Shown: positions 33,454 to 46,200 of the stretch, piece by piece
How positions within the stretch are numbered: position 1 is the stretch's first letter
Layout of the letters: each line of letters starts with the position of its first letter
Assembly: GCA_964019695.1 (NCBI GenBank)
Contig: OZ026522.1
Span: 75,237,601-75,301,600 of the forward strand
DNA length: 64,000 nt
Direction of reading: 5' to 3'
DNA from: Loripinus fragilis
Taxonomy: Eukaryota; Mollusca; Bivalvia; Lucinida; Lucinidae
Translations under genes and position numbers: made by a program
Notes under the pieces: generated by a model
Seen by the model: only the letters and a program-made list of their open reading frames with translations
Told to the model about the DNA's origin: nothing
Database searches by the model: none

Positions 33454-33636
33454 TCATGGCAAGTCAATTCATACAGGAGAAGAACCTTATATCTATGATT
33501 TTATAAGTGTAAGCCCCATTAAAAAACTCTGTTCACAGGAATAACCACCTTTCAAACCTATTGGTTAAGATTAATTATTTTGGTCGCAGAGAACTATTGG
33601 CCCAAAAGGTATTGCTAATTTAATGCTTAAATCTTC
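33454..33636 (+). repeat. Direct repeat A2
   Basis: Copy of 33025-33205 (CAAGTCAATTCATACAGGAG, then AACCTATTGGT, then ATGCTTAAATCTTC) lying just after the transposase fragment. It again carries the HTGEEPYI codons. Confidence 0.85.
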
Positions 33637-34631
33637 TGTGCTCATTCTGTTCTGTAAAACTGATGCTGATTTCCACCAAATAGCAACATTTATACTTTAG
33701 CTGGCTGTGTATTCTAGGCATACAGCTTCGTTTCTGGACCTCACTTATTCATGTAGAACACTGTTCTAAGATACCTTTGATAAGACTCTGTTACAATTTA
33801 TCCTGGTCACGGCACCAAAATGTGGTTACTCTAGTACAGTTGGAATGTAAAGAAAATGCTTGGTCTTCTTGTTTTCACACATTAATTGTTATGATATCAT
33901 GTTTCTTACACAATATCAGGCAGGACTTGAGGAAGTGATACACGTTGTCTTGGTCCAATAATGCCATGACATTGGGCCATGACCTTTGGCATTTCTGACC
34001 ACCCAATCATTTGGAATTGGCTAAACATATCTTTCTATAAGAAAAGTGGAAGTAGATTTAAAAATAAACGCCTTCTGTCAAGTTATTGATTCATTTTAAC
34101 TAAATAATTAATTTTGCTAAATCTGACCTATACCCATAAGAGGAAGGAAATGACAAAGTTACCGATTTTGGATTTTCATGAAATGTGGCTCAGATCACCA
34201 GGATATATATGGCATGTTTTTGTGATAATATGATATCTTGACAAATACTTGATCACATCTATCTTTGGAATTGAATGTTGAATGTTCTGTCAATTTTTGA
34301 GAAAAATATTGAAATTTTATAATCACTTCTTCAGAAAACGTAAACCATAATTTATCCAAATGGTTTCGTGGTATTAATATAATATAATGCCTGTGGTATC
34401 TTGGAGTCAATCTAGATGACAAATCATAGAAATAAACAAAACTATAGATTTAGGACATAGAAATTTAGAGACAGGTACCACCTCAAAGGTGGAGTAAGTC
34501 AGGGTTGCTTCCTATACCTTAGTCTTAACTATCTAATTCTATAAATACATTTTCATAGTTTGTGGTAATGAGTTATTAATATGCAAAGTTTAAAGAAAAT
34601 CCATGCGTGGGCATATATGTAAGAACCCCTT

Positions 34632-35607
34632 TGAGAAAGAAAGAAGAAAAAGTTATATTTGGAGGTTTCTATCATTTATTCATTATAATATACTTAAAGC
34701 CAAACGTAACTTTACACTTTGAACTACTGAATATATCTTTACTATTTTTGATTTAACCAACTTAAGTATTGTAATGAGTTGCTGGTACCCGCCCTAAACA
34801 TAATTTTACGAAAAACAACTTAGGTAAATTAATCTTCATTCGAGTTATCTGTGCTTTCAATAAAAATACAAAATCAGCATTTCCTAACAAAATTCAAAGT
34901 AAACCTAGGATTTGAACACGCTTTTTAAGGGCCATCGATCGTTCATTAAAAATACTGCAAGACATTTTGTCTCTGACGTATAGGGGGCAAAAATGGCACC
35001 TTCCTGGAGTCACATGTTTTACTTAGGTTTATATAGAGAGAAACGTGAAAAAAACTTCTTGTCTGAAACCAAAAGGCCTAGAGCCTTGATATTTGGTGTG
35101 TAGTATCACCTAGTGAACCTCTACCAAGTCTGTATAAATCATATCCCTGGGACCAAAACAAAAATGGCCCCACACCAGAGGTCACATGTTTTACATAGGC
35201 ATATATAGGGAAAATTTGAAAAAATCTTCTTGTCTGAAACCATAAGGCTTAAGAGCCTTGATATTTGGTATATAGCATCACCTAGTGGACCTCTACCAAG
35301 TTTGTTCAAATAAAGCCCTTGGGGCAAAAATGGCCAGGGACATGATCAGCTTTCAACAGATTCCTTTATGTACGCTTTAAGCAAAACTCAGGTGAGCGAT
35401 TTAGGGCCACTTGGCCCTCTTGTTTTGATTACGTATATTTAATTAGGCTGTGTGACTTCACTAAGCCTACAATATGGCCACTTCCATTACAGTCCGTTTG
35501 CAAATATTCAACCGCCCACAACCTCTACGTTTTTCAATAGATTTAGATGAAACTGGTATCAAAATTCATGGTTTATTAAGAGCTTCCTTATAAAATACAG
35601 TAATCAT
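34632..35607. other. Duplication copy 2 end, then two diverged tandem units
   Basis: 34632-34700 is the last piece of the local duplication (GGAGGTTTCTATCATTTATT). 34995-35140 and 35160-35345 share CTTCTTGTCTGAAACCA, GAGCCTTGATATTTGGT and ACCTCTACCAAGT in order, a tandem repeat with about 165-bp spacing. It ends with AGGTGAGCGATTTAGGGCCA at about 35390, a motif seen inverted at 56530-56570. Confidence 0.65.
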
Positions 35608-35710
35608 CAGGGCTGCCGTCCCCTTTAATTTTTTGTTTACAAAGTCTTTGGATGAAGAAAACATCCCAACAATTTGGAAAAAGGCCTATGTTACAGCAAT
35701 ATTTTAAAAG
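35608..35710 (+). pseudogene. Third LINE copy, piece 1
   Basis: Reads NFLFTKSLDEENIPTIWKKA then YVTAIF, the reverse-transcriptase approach region of a Jockey/CR1-like LINE (compare the LF.KSL..G..P..WK.A.V..IFKKG motif). It stops at the 6.3-kb insertion and continues at 41977 with KKGEKSK. Confidence 0.85.
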
Positions 35711-35934
35711 GGGAAGGATTAAAAGCCGGGACCAATGCCCAGGACCCCGTACCAATTCTCGGGACCAAAGTTTGCAAGCATCAAAATTATATTCAACATG
35801 CAAATATCAGCATGAAAATTGGAACATATGTTCATTATAGGGTCTTCCTAAAGATTGATAAAAAGATTTTTTATGACTCTTGGTTAGTTTTATTAAACAG
35901 CCAAATACTGACCCTGTCAATCATTTTAGACCCG

Positions 35935-36345
35935 GGACCATTTTTTGCGGTAATGACGATGTCAAGTATATAAAAAAAATCACTAGAGAAACCTTTTTGA
36001 TTCCAACTTTTTTCATTTTGTATCTACAAAGATCCCAAAGAGTATAAAAAATATTTGAATTGATCGAGTATTCTAAGAGATAATCAGCCCGGGACCAAAA
36101 TCGTCATTAATTTTTCTATTGCGGTATTGACGATGTCAAGTATATTAAAACATTTCACTAGTAAACCCTTTATGATCCCAGTTTTTTCTTATTGTCATCT
36201 AGAAAGATCCAAAAGTGTATAAAATAAATAAAAAAACATTTAAATTGATCGAGTATTCTAAGAGATAATCAGCCCGGGACCAAGCCGGAACCAAAATCAT
36301 CATTAATTTTTCTATTGCGCTATTGACGATGTCAAGTATATCAAA
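35935..36345. repeat. Subterminal tandem repeat, left side
   Basis: GACGATGTCAAGTATAT lies at 35954, 36129 and 36325, each with GATCGAGTATTCTAAGAGAT and CAGCCCGGGACC in between. Inverted relatives are at 41480-41770 (GACATCTTCAAT at 41527 and 41723). Confidence 0.88.
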
Positions 36346-36449
36346 TAAATTTTCCTTTTTAAAGGAGGGCTTGCCTAGTTGAAAAAAGAACATATGCACC
36401 TTGTATGTTGGGAAAACCTCCAAATTTGGTTATTGTTTCACTGCACTAA

Positions 36450-39010
36450 AACCACGTCAAAGGCGAACATCAACAATAGTTATTGAATCAGTCGTGGCAA
36501 AAGAAAAACAGTTACCTAAAGCGGCACCTAGCGCCATACACTGAAGGACTTTAAAAACGCAAAAATGAAATTAATAAAATTTATTTCTTTTCAATGAATC
36601 AATTTTTTTGATTTTGGCAACAATGAACATCAACATGTCAGCAAAACATGTTTTTAGTTTCAAGCCAAAATAATAAATAATGTTATGTTCTGATTCGACT
36701 CTTCTCATACGAACATAAATCATTTATATTTTATTGCAGCGTTGTTTTACATTTCCTCTTAACATATAAAGATGCATCATTCACCTGTCAGTTTCTTCAG
36801 ACCATTTAGCCTATCCTTACTGCGCATGCTCAGAAGCTTCTTATTTGCAATCAAATAAAACTAACAAGAATATAGTATGTGCCAACAGCCAGCTGATCGG
36901 CGTGTATTTAGTTTATTTCATGACAAAAGAATAGCATATTTTGTGTTTGTTATTCTGAAGCTCTGCTACAGCCATATTCTAAGTCCATCCGTCATAGTCT
37001 TGGTTTGCGATCCCCAATCAATGGAACAACTTTTACAAGTTAAATCTGAAACGAACTGATATAATATCATCTATAAGTATTGTCTTCTAATCTTATAATT
37101 TTTTAAAATTTTGAAAAAATTGTTACTACTACAATAGAACTTTAACATCCTGTGTAACTTTAAGGTTGAAATGCACTGATGCCATCACAATTAATCTGTA
37201 AACCTGCGTAAGTTCTGAAAGAAATGCTTAGATGCTCTTGCTGAATAAAGCATAAAATGCTTTAATTTATTTATGCAATACTACGAAAAAAGCTACAATA
37301 AAACTCATAAACTCAGATGGTTCAATCAGAATATATATGTAAGCTGTTAACACAGTAATCTAATTCGATTAGAAGCAACTGACTCTAATGCATATATGTA
37401 AAATTATGCGTGCTAATATTTCTATGGATAGACAAAACACTTTGAAGCGTGACAACGCTTACAATATGAAACATAGTTCTATTAAAATGAATGCCTTAAG
37501 TCTTTTCTCTTTTAACATGAAATATTTAACAAGAACAGATGTTCATGTCCAAGTGGGTTATTACATGGGCTCTGCAATAGAAATACCCAAAGTTCATCAC
37601 TCAAAGGTCATGGTACATCTGTATGAAATGCTTTGTGAGCATCTGCTTACCATAACCATGAGAATAATCATTTGTTTTACGTTTTATTATATGCTTTTTA
37701 CTTTATTATTACTATAAGATAAACGCGCAGATATATTTACCTTTAAGTGCACCTTCCTTAAATTTATACTTGCCAATCTGTATTTCTCCAGAAATTCGCA
37801 AATTCACCATCTGCTTGCCATCTACCACTTCTTTCCATTCCAATATCCTGAAATTCTTCCTGCCTCTAGTACATACCAATTTGACTATGATGTCCAGTCT
37901 TTTCAAACACCTCAAAAAAACTAAATACTTGTGATATAGTACATTTATACTTAACAACAATGGGATAGACGAATCCAGAAATTAGGTAGCATTCGTGCTT
38001 AATTAGCCCTTCTAGACCAAAAATTCTAATCTATTCAAACCACCCTAATATTGTAAAATATCCCTAATATATATTCCTTGATGAACATGGCCACGATAAA
38101 ACTGAAATAGTGCATTTCATTTGTTCGTCAGTATATGCTTAAATAAAGGGAATAAATTTCCAAATTATAAAAAAATATATATTCATTTCTTGAAAGATCT
38201 TTCTTTCACATTCCAATGATATTTGCAAATCAATTTTTTATTACTTGTAATGCAATGTGGCATAAAAATAATTGAACATGCGGCATAAAATAATTGACTA
38301 CTTAATGTATATATTTTGCTTCTAATACTGTTGGCCAATGTTTCCAACATCATTCTACAAACATATGTGCTTAAAAAAGAATATGATGTGTATGCTACAT
38401 CACAATTGTGGGTGGGTGGGTGGGGTGAAAGCATGTTTGAATGATCTGCTGGCTAAGGCTTCGATAATTCAATATTAACCTATCTTCTCTTTATACACCT
38501 GTCGTCACGTGCAATTAAAGTTTCATGTGGAAATTCATTTTTCAAATGAATACAACTCACGTGAAACTTAACTATTTAATGCTTTTTCAACTTAGACTTG
38601 ATGTACCATAAAACCGCTTACAAGCGCCCATTCACACCATAACCTTAAAACGCCGTGCAAACAAATATATATTTCATTATGACAACATTCTCTCAAATAG
38701 CAATACCCTTAGATTCTAAAGTTGCAAATTGAAATTTGTCTAGAAATCAGACGTGATTTAAAGTAATTGTATCAAAATATTTTTAAATAGTCATTTCATT
38801 TTTTACATATAAACATATTTCTACTTTGTTGCTAGTCTATAGGCTGGTGCTAAGTTCTGATAATCACACAATTCCACTGAAGACAATTACATTTATAGAC
38901 TAGCCATGAACATAACCATTGGGGAAAAATATTATTACAATATTTTACGTGTATAAATGACCACTTTTATGATCAGACTGGTAGCTATTCTATATAGTTG
39001 ACTGATGGCA
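36450..39010. other. Unexplained interior of the 6.3-kb element
   Basis: AT-rich with short frames only (the longest is about 109 codons at 37388). I see no domain and no further element ends. It might be captured host DNA. Confidence 0.35.
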
Positions 39011-39490
39011 ATTATAATAGCCCACTTCGAACCAAACTTTAGTTCCTACTATAGTAACTAAAGTTCAATTCGAACATCGATAGTCGCTATTATAGTAATG
39101 TCACTAACCTACTAAAGATCAACGGTGGGTCAGAGCACCGCTACTCTAGTAGCTTGTCTGGTTCCCTCCTTTAGACCTATCTAGCAAGATGGGTTCAAGA
39201 TCTATCAATAGCCTCAAAATGTTTTTATTTTACAAAATAAAACCTTGATGCGTTCTATTTGCGGTCCCTCTTATTCGTAATTGTTAATTATAGTAGGCTA
39301 GGCAGTTTATGCACAACTTTTTGTCTACGATGAAGAATTGAGGTGGGGCCTACAGGGCTATTCACTTTGTTTACTTGACAACTAAAAAAAAAAGGTTGCA
39401 ACTGTAGCCATTAGGGTGTAAACGTGCGCACGCATCTATTACGTAAGAACTTTAGTTCGATTCTAAGTGGGCCAATATCATTCCAATTGC
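39010..39490. mobile_element. Probable miniature element, GGCCCACTT-type ends
   Basis: AGCCCACTTCGAACCAAACT then TTAGTTC at about 39020-39050 is mirrored by GAACTTTAGTTCGATTCTAA then GTGGGCC at about 39445-39472. The target duplication is not clear. No coding sequence. Confidence 0.55.
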
Positions 39491-39555
39491 GTCAGATCGT
39501 TCATGTTTGGACAATCGTGGCATGATTAATAAAGTTATAAAACTAAAGCTGCAAG

Positions 39556-39940
39556 TGTAGTGTTTTTATACATGGTTATGTACAAGCTACATGTCAAAGA
39601 GACCCAGAAGTGTATGCGACAGGCCATGATCCCAAAATGTATCCTCACACCAAATTTAGGATTCCTACCTCAAATTATATACAGATATGCTCTGGGCTCG
39701 ACCTTGCTAGAACTGAAACCAGAGGTCAAGGTCACAGTGACATGGAAACAGTTGGTGACTCGCCAGGACCCAAGGTGTATCTACATACTAAATATGGAAC
39801 TGCTACCATAAATAATATAGGCAATCTGCTGTCGGTGCATTTTTTCAAGAACTGACTCCTGAGATCAAGGTCACAGTGGCTGAACAACAGTGAGCGACAT
39901 TCCATGACCCCAACATATATCCACAAGTTGAATTAGGGGG
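39556..39940. repeat. Diverged tandem units
   Basis: Repeating blocks around GAGGTCAAGGTCACAGTGAC and GAGATCAAGGTCACAGTGGC, and around CCCAAGGTGTATCTACATAC and CCCAACATATATCCACA, suggest two to three units of about 130 bp. Confidence 0.5.
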
Positions 39941-40130
39941 CCTATATGTCATATAATATGAGACTTGCTCTTAACACTTTGTTTTGCTTGCTGTCGGTGA
40001 GTTGTCTTGTCGTTGAACTGTTTGTTCCCATACTCACGACCGTTATGCTAACAGTATGTTATATAAATAGACAACCAGGTAGAGGGTATCACTATTCCAA
40101 AACAAATGCTTGCGGTGACAGTGCCGCTAG

Positions 40131-40250
40131 CAAAAAATCACTAGAGAAACCTTTTTGATCCCATTTTTTCATATTATCATCTACAAAGATCCAAAGAGTA
40201 TAAAAAAAAAAAAAAATGAATTGATCGAATATTCCATGAGATAATCAGCC
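40131..40250 (+). repeat. Extra copy of the subterminal repeat
   Basis: CACTAGAGAAACCTTTTTGA and CTACAAAGATCC match the left subterminal unit at 35980-36085 in direct orientation, far from the element end. Confidence 0.8.
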
Positions 40251-40580
40251 TCGCCTGATCTTTCGCTGCTTGCATTAAACTAGAAAGAAAATCGTGAAAT
40301 TAGGTATCTGTCACAACGAAGGCTCAGTCGAGTTTATGCCAAAGCACAGTCTCGCCTGTGATTTCGCTGCTCGCATCAGATGAGAAAAAATATGGAAAAT
40401 TGCTATTTCTCAAAGTTTAAAGCTAAGTCGAATTTACAACAATGCACAGACTCGTCTGAGCCTTCGCTGATCGCTGAAATGAGAAATGATATGGAAATTT
40501 GCTAATACTCAAATTTTGAAGCTCAGTTGAGTTTGTGACAATGCACAGACTCGCATGAGCCTTCGCTGATCGCTGTCAGC
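40251..40580 (+). repeat. 100-bp tandem repeat, about 3.3 copies
   Basis: TCGCCTGATCTTTCGCTGC and relatives start at 40251, 40352, 40452 and 40551. Units also share GCACAGACTCG and a GAGAAA...ATATGGAAA part. Confidence 0.9.
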
Positions 40581-41310
40581 CAAGTACCTTCTTTGACTAT
40601 GGGCGAGGATCAAACAATCGGACATTGTTATAAGAATAGCCTCGCATGTAGCATGAAAAGTTCAAGTGGTGAGATGCTTGAGTATCAGGGTTTTTATACC
40701 CAGCATCTCGGACCCAGTATAAACTGACTGGTCACTGACGGAAATACAAAGTTATGTTGTAGAGGCTTTGATTATTTAATCTTCAACATACGTCAGTTTT
40801 GAAAGCTCATCCACCTCCACCGGTGAGTCACGACAACATAGTTCCTATATATAATATACATTTACCTGTATGTAAGTGACCAGTCCGTGTTTATTGGGTC
40901 CCAGCCAGCATTTTTTTTTTTTTTTTGAATAAGTGAAATATGCCAACGCGAACTGTTCGCATATTATTTTGCATGTCAATTTGGTCGCCAAAGATAACTT
41001 GATTGCCCATTGTTTCTATAATGCATCATAATCATGTGAGCACTTGTCAAAATTAAATTTCGTTAGCTAATTAATTAATCATATACAATTATGGGTGTGA
41101 CTAGTTAAATTCCCTAACACTCTCGTCAAGTCATTAAGTGATTAATACAAGCTCAAACGCTATAACGTATAGCTTTATTATCTGAATTTTAGGCCAATTC
41201 ATATATTTTTTATTTTCATACTTACTGTCCTGCCTATCAAGATTGACAGTGACGTCATGCTTTGTTTACAAAGTAAGCAGGGGCTTATAAGCTTATAATC
41301 GATAAATTAC

Positions 41311-41352
41311 TTGTGTATTAATCCTATCCGCAGGATAGTATTAATACACAAG
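41311..41352. repeat. Short hairpin
   Basis: CTTGTGTATTAATCCTATCC and GGATAGTATTAATACACAAG flank a CGCA-type loop, with one mismatch. Confidence 0.85.
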
Positions 41353-41976
41353 TGATCTACCGATTCACGTTTGCTCAAGTGACGTGTACACGTTGGTGTT
41401 TAAATTGTAAGCAATTGAAAACAAAGTATTATGAAACTGTCACTCTTGGTTGGCACGACAGAAGATGACAAAACGAAATATATTGACATCTATAAAGTTT
41501 TTGTAGGCAAAAATTAAAATTCCCTTGACATCTTCAATGCCGCAATAGAAATATAAATGGCGAGTTTGGTCGCGGGTTGGTCCCGGGATTAATTTCTCTT
41601 AGAATATTAGATCAATTCAAATACGTTTTTTTTTATTTTTATATCCTTTGGGATCTTTATAAACAATGACATGAAAAAAATTGGGATTTAAAAGGTTTTG
41701 TAGTCAAATTTGGGATGTACTCGACATCTTCAATACCGCAAAATTGGTCCCGGGTCGAAAATGCATGACAGGGTCCGGTATTAGTGCTAGCAGTTAAAAA
41801 AAATCAAAAGTCATATATAATCGTTATATGCATTTTTAAGAACATCTTATAATGAACATGTGATCCAAATTTCAGATCGACATTTGCATTTAAAATACCA
41901 TTTTGATGCTTGCAAACTTTGGTCCCGGAATTTGATCCCGAGTCCCGGATGTTGGTCCCGGCTTTTATTCCTTCTC

Positions 41977-42343
41977 TTAAAAAGGGAGAAAAGAGTAAAG
42001 CTGAGAATTATCGCCAAATCAGCCTCACCTCAGTACCGGGCAAATTGATGGAAAGGCTAGTCAGAAAGGCTATAGTTGAACATATGACCACAAACAAAGT
42101 GTTGTCTGAGTCACAACACGACTTCTTAAAAGGAAAATCTTGTGTAACGCAATTGCTTGAATACTTGGAGGACATAACAGAAGCTATGGACAACGGGAAG
42201 GATGTGGATGTTATTTGCTTAGACTTCTGTAAAGTATTTGATAAGATACCACATCGAATGCTGTTAAAGAAATTGGAAAAATACAGAATAAAAGGGAAAC
42301 TGCTTAACCGGATAAAGGATTACCTCCTATCAGATAGGTGTAG
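41977..42343 (+). pseudogene. Third LINE copy, piece 2
   Basis: An open frame reads KKGEKSKAENYRQISLTSVP, then MERLVRKAIVEHM, SCVTQLLEYLEDI, VICLDFCKVFDKIPHRMLL and LLNRIKDYLLSDR. These are the standard fingers/palm motifs of a LINE reverse transcriptase; the LDF.KVFD box supplies the first catalytic aspartate. It is interrupted at 42344 by a retroposon end. Confidence 0.92.
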
Positions 42344-42440
42344 TTAGGCGGTAAATAGCTATACATAGCTAATGTTATCTCTGTTTATACTCTCCGACTT
42401 AAAAAAAAAATTGTCTTATGTCTTAGCAAAGAATATTTAT
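42344..42440 (+). repeat. Small retroposon end inserted in the LINE
   Basis: CGGTAAATAGCTATACATAG and TAATGTTATCTCTG are the inverse of 26300-26370 and 50640-50690. A poly-A-like run follows (42401-42410). The LINE frame resumes at about 42441. Confidence 0.65.
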
Positions 42441-43263
42441 TACGGGATCAAGCTCCACTTGGACAGATATAACATCAGGAGTCTCCCAAGGAAGTGTTCT
42501 GGGGACTACTCTCTTTCTAGTTTCCATAAATGATTTACCAAAAGCTAAAGATGGACTTGTGAAAATTTTTGCAGATGACACCTAGGTCTACCGAGTAATA
42601 GAGTCAGCAGACACACCTGAACTTCTACAACATGATGTTGGTAAATTAGAATATTGGGTTGGTGAATGGAAGATGTTCTACAACACAGACAAATGCCATC
42701 ATGTTCATATAGGTGAAAATACAGAAGTTAGTAAATATGAAATAGGCTCAGGTGATAATAGAAGTACAATCAAAAGAGTTGAATCAGAGAAGGATCTGGG
42801 AGTATTTATTGAGGAGAAACTTAACTTTCGTGAACACATAACAAAGAAAGTAAATATTGCCAATAGAAACCTAGGAATAATATTTAGAAGCTTCACATAC
42901 ATGGGCTAAGAAATGTTCTTAAACCTCTACAAATCAATGGTGCGACTTCATATAGAATATGCAACACAGGTATGGTCACCTCAATACAAGAAAGACAAAA
43001 TAACCTCAGAAAATGTCCAAAGAAGAGCAATGCGTCTAGTTAAATGCATTAAGCACCTATCATATTCTGAGAGACTTAAAGCATTCGAGTTTAACTTACC
43101 AACTTTGGAAGACCGCAGGGAACGTGTCAACATGATTAAGGTTTACAAATTTCTGCATAATATTGACAAAGCAGACACGGAAAACTATTCCAAATGGCAC
43201 CTTACACATCAATAAGAGGACATACCATGAAATTATTCAAAAAGAGATGTCGCCTAAATCTTA
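42441..43263 (+). pseudogene. Third LINE copy, piece 3
   Basis: Continues with SSSTWTDITSGVSQGSVLGT, LVSINDLPK, KIFADDT (catalytic box) and a stop at 42583. Then come LQHDVGKLEYWVGEWKMFYN, ESEKDLGVFIEEKLNFREHI, a stop near 42907, LYKSMVRLHIEYATQVWSPQ, KLFKKRCRLNL. The order is canonical for Jockey/CR1-type ORF2. At least three stops or shifts make it dead. It ends at the left end of the 5-kb foldback element. Confidence 0.9.
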
Positions 43264-46200
43264 TAGACTTCGAGCTAAAAAAGGTCCTGCTCCCCCCCCC
43301 CCCCTAGGGAATTTTGCAGACATATCCTATCTTGAAGAAAATTTCAAGCCGCATCTTTTAAGAGATGTTTGCACTCTGTGCTCCGGGGCGTTAGTCTCTG
43401 ACAGCCTGTTACATATGTTACTGTAACAAACTAAGGAAAAAATCAAAATGAAAGTTTGAGCTACAGAAAGAAGACTTTAAACCATCTAATTATTCAAATT
43501 TCTTATGTAGTTTGCAAGCTGGATGCCTAAGCTACATAAAAGCAGCATTTTAAACAAAATTTCAGCCTTCAATGGTGTTATATGCGTTACATAGATTAAA
43601 TTTCCCTTTGAAAGTTGAAATCGTGACTAACATCATTCATTTTACAGACAATTTGTGCATTTTTACAAGTGTTTTAAATCTTAGTTTACTAAAACACTCA
43701 TTTGACTAACAGAAAAAAACAAAGTTTGCTTTTCCATCTCAAATACATTGTTTTATATGATCTATTAAACAACCCTACCCCCAATTTTAAGTATCCAATT
43801 TTGGTTTCTATTATTGAAGAAAAGTATATGAAAATATTTGACGCTCGTGGATATCTTACATGTTTGGCACTGTCTTGCTAATGCAAAAAAGAATCATACA
43901 TTTGCAAGTTTGACATCAGGATCAGAGCACTTATTAAAGTATGTAACGTATGTTACATGGCATAATGAATGAGCTAGGAAATTTTCTTGGAAGTAAGAGA
44001 TGATATTTCAGAAAAATACCATTTTTCACATGTTTTCCTATTAATCTCTAGCCTCTGGTGCCTTAGTCTTAGTAATTAAAGTCATTGCTGATAACAAGCC
44101 CATGGAATTGTGTTACCTATGTTATATATAACCTTTTTAATCAAATATTTCCTAATGCCTATAATATTAAAATATATAGACTTATATATAGAACATAATA
44201 GTTCTCATTTAAATTACACAATTTAATAAATATTCCTATTAAATAAAATTATTCAAAAACAAAATTTATTCAAGTCACCCTCACAATGTCTATCATTGTG
44301 TCTGCTTCTATTGCAAAATAATCACCCATTTCATCACAACCAGTAGAATCATGGCATTGTATTAGGACTGCAAACTGAGTACAATCCTGTTCCTCTCCAA
44401 CCCTTTGGGAATTGTGCAGATATATCCTACCTTAAAGAACAATTCAAGCTGCATCAAATAAGAGATGTTTGCACTCTATTAACTAGGGGGTTAGCCTGTA
44501 ATGGTATGATACGTATGTTACCATATCAATTTAAGAGTAAATGAATTGAAAGTCTGAGAAACAGAAAGAAGACATAAAACTATCTATTTATTTGAATTAT
44601 TCATGTAGTTTGCATGCTGAATACCCTTGATACATAAAAGGGTTTTTAACAAATATACAGCTTCCTATGGTGTTATATGTGTTACATTAATTAAAATTAC
44701 TTTTTAAAATTGGTAATTGTGACAAACATCACTTATAAGCATTTCGTGTGATCCTCCTCTTTAGCCATCAAAAGACTTAATTTTCTTTGTATGTGTGGCC
44801 AGTGCCAGCGTCAAACAACTTGACTCAGCCAAACTTGAATCCTTAGCATTCTTCAAAAGCAGAAACAGCATGTCAGTGTCATGGGATTAAACACCTGATT
44901 AATTATGGGTTTAATGCCATTTCACATATATGCATACAATGGAGTATGACTCTGGTATATATCTCCTCCTGTGAAGTGGCAAGAGCAATCTAACTGCAGC
45001 TGCCTCTGCATCAGTGCTAGTCAAATGATAACTTTGCTCTGATTTTGCAAAATCTATGTCTCTACCGTGTACCTCTAAGAATACTTTAAGATTTCTGACA
45101 ATGGTCAAACAGAAATTTGATAGGCTACTTTTTTGCATCATTTGCCATGGAACCTATCCAGTCTTTTGGTGCTTAAGTCCTCAGGTCTTAGATCAATAGT
45201 ATTTTGCTGCGCCCAAAGAACTTTATAAGTTTTCTTTAGTTACAATGTTGACTCTTGATGGTTTTGGCAGACCGTCTGAAACAATTTCTGTTACACCTTG
45301 AAAGTTATCCGGTATAAGAGAAAGAATATGAAGTTGGACATTGCCATCAATTATGTTTGCAGTTGGTTGTTTTTTGATGTCAGCACATTGAAGCATGTCT
45401 TAAAATAATGTAAAACCTATGATTTCTCAGTTTTTGCAGCCGTATCATTAGCTGTTGCATTCAAAAGAAGGAAAGTGGACTATAGGTAGAATGGGATAAC
45501 CAGTAGTTCTATATTATGCTCTATGGAAGATTTATACAGAGTAAACTAATTGATAAGGTGCCTCATTTCATGATCCAATGAAAACACTGAAATTGAAAAC
45601 ACTTGCCTCTGACTGTGTAATCAAAAAAGATGTCACGACAATGCCCTTGCTCATTTATTATGACGAGTTATATATGTTACATCCTTTAATAAGCGCTCTT
45701 ATCTTAGAAACTTAGTGAATGATTGAATTGAAAGGGTCTAATTTGCACTCTGTTCATCCTGCATTTCATTGGTTTACCTGCTGTGATACATCTAGTTCGT
45801 TTATCTGAAGGGAAAGAGTTACCTCGGTTTCAGCACTTCAGAAGTACTAAGACTTCAAATAAGTTTTTGAATGCTTGGGGAAAGATAATAAGTGCAGAGA
45901 CATTATTAGATGAAAATATGTGGGTTGCATGTATGGAAAGGCTACATTTATAAAAGTTAACCAGCTAAGATATGATTCTTTATCACAGAAATATCAAGGT
46001 ACATCAGTCCAGGTACTCATTGCTCTTAATGGCATAGTTTTCCTCTTTGTAAAGCTTTAGTCTTTCCCCTACTTGCAGAGTATCACTTTAAACACATACT
46101 CAAAGAGCCAACTATTAGGAATTCATATCAGTTTCCGAATGTTCCAAGCCATAAATGGCAAAATTGGAAAGTTGATAATGGCTCATCAATTTCGAGTGGA

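Larger units (their letters stand above)
31672..34631. mobile_element. 3-kb element with AAGGGGYTCTTACA ends
   Basis: The left end AAGGGGCTCTTACAAGGTAT and right end ATATGTAAGAACCCCTT form an inverted repeat, with a CATGSG/GCCCACGC block further in. Copy 1 of the local duplication lacks this sequence, which places it as an insertion. The target duplication is unclear (only TG is shared at both edges). No transposase is seen. A pogo-like element and a rearranged transposase/zinc-finger patch are nested inside. Confidence 0.75.
35711..41976. mobile_element. 6.3-kb terminal-inverted-repeat element
   Basis: The left end GGGAAGGATTAAAAGCCGGG is mirrored by CCGGCTTTTATTCCTTCTC. The inverted similarity extends inward for over 150 bp through GGGACCAAAGTTTGCAAGC. 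It lies between two halves of one LINE frame, which fixes both ends to within about 3 bp. The flanks TTTAAAAG and TTAAAAAG agree at 7 of 8 positions. Both sides carry mirrored repeats with CCGGGACC and GACGATGTC (period about 175-196 bp). No transposase is readable. It could be a MULE or a hAT derivative; the 4-kb centre is unexplained. Confidence 0.85.

Noticed and set aside
37388..37717. 109-codon plus-strand frame
   Set aside because: No domain, no codon-use signal, AT-rich, hydrophobic only at the end; likely chance.
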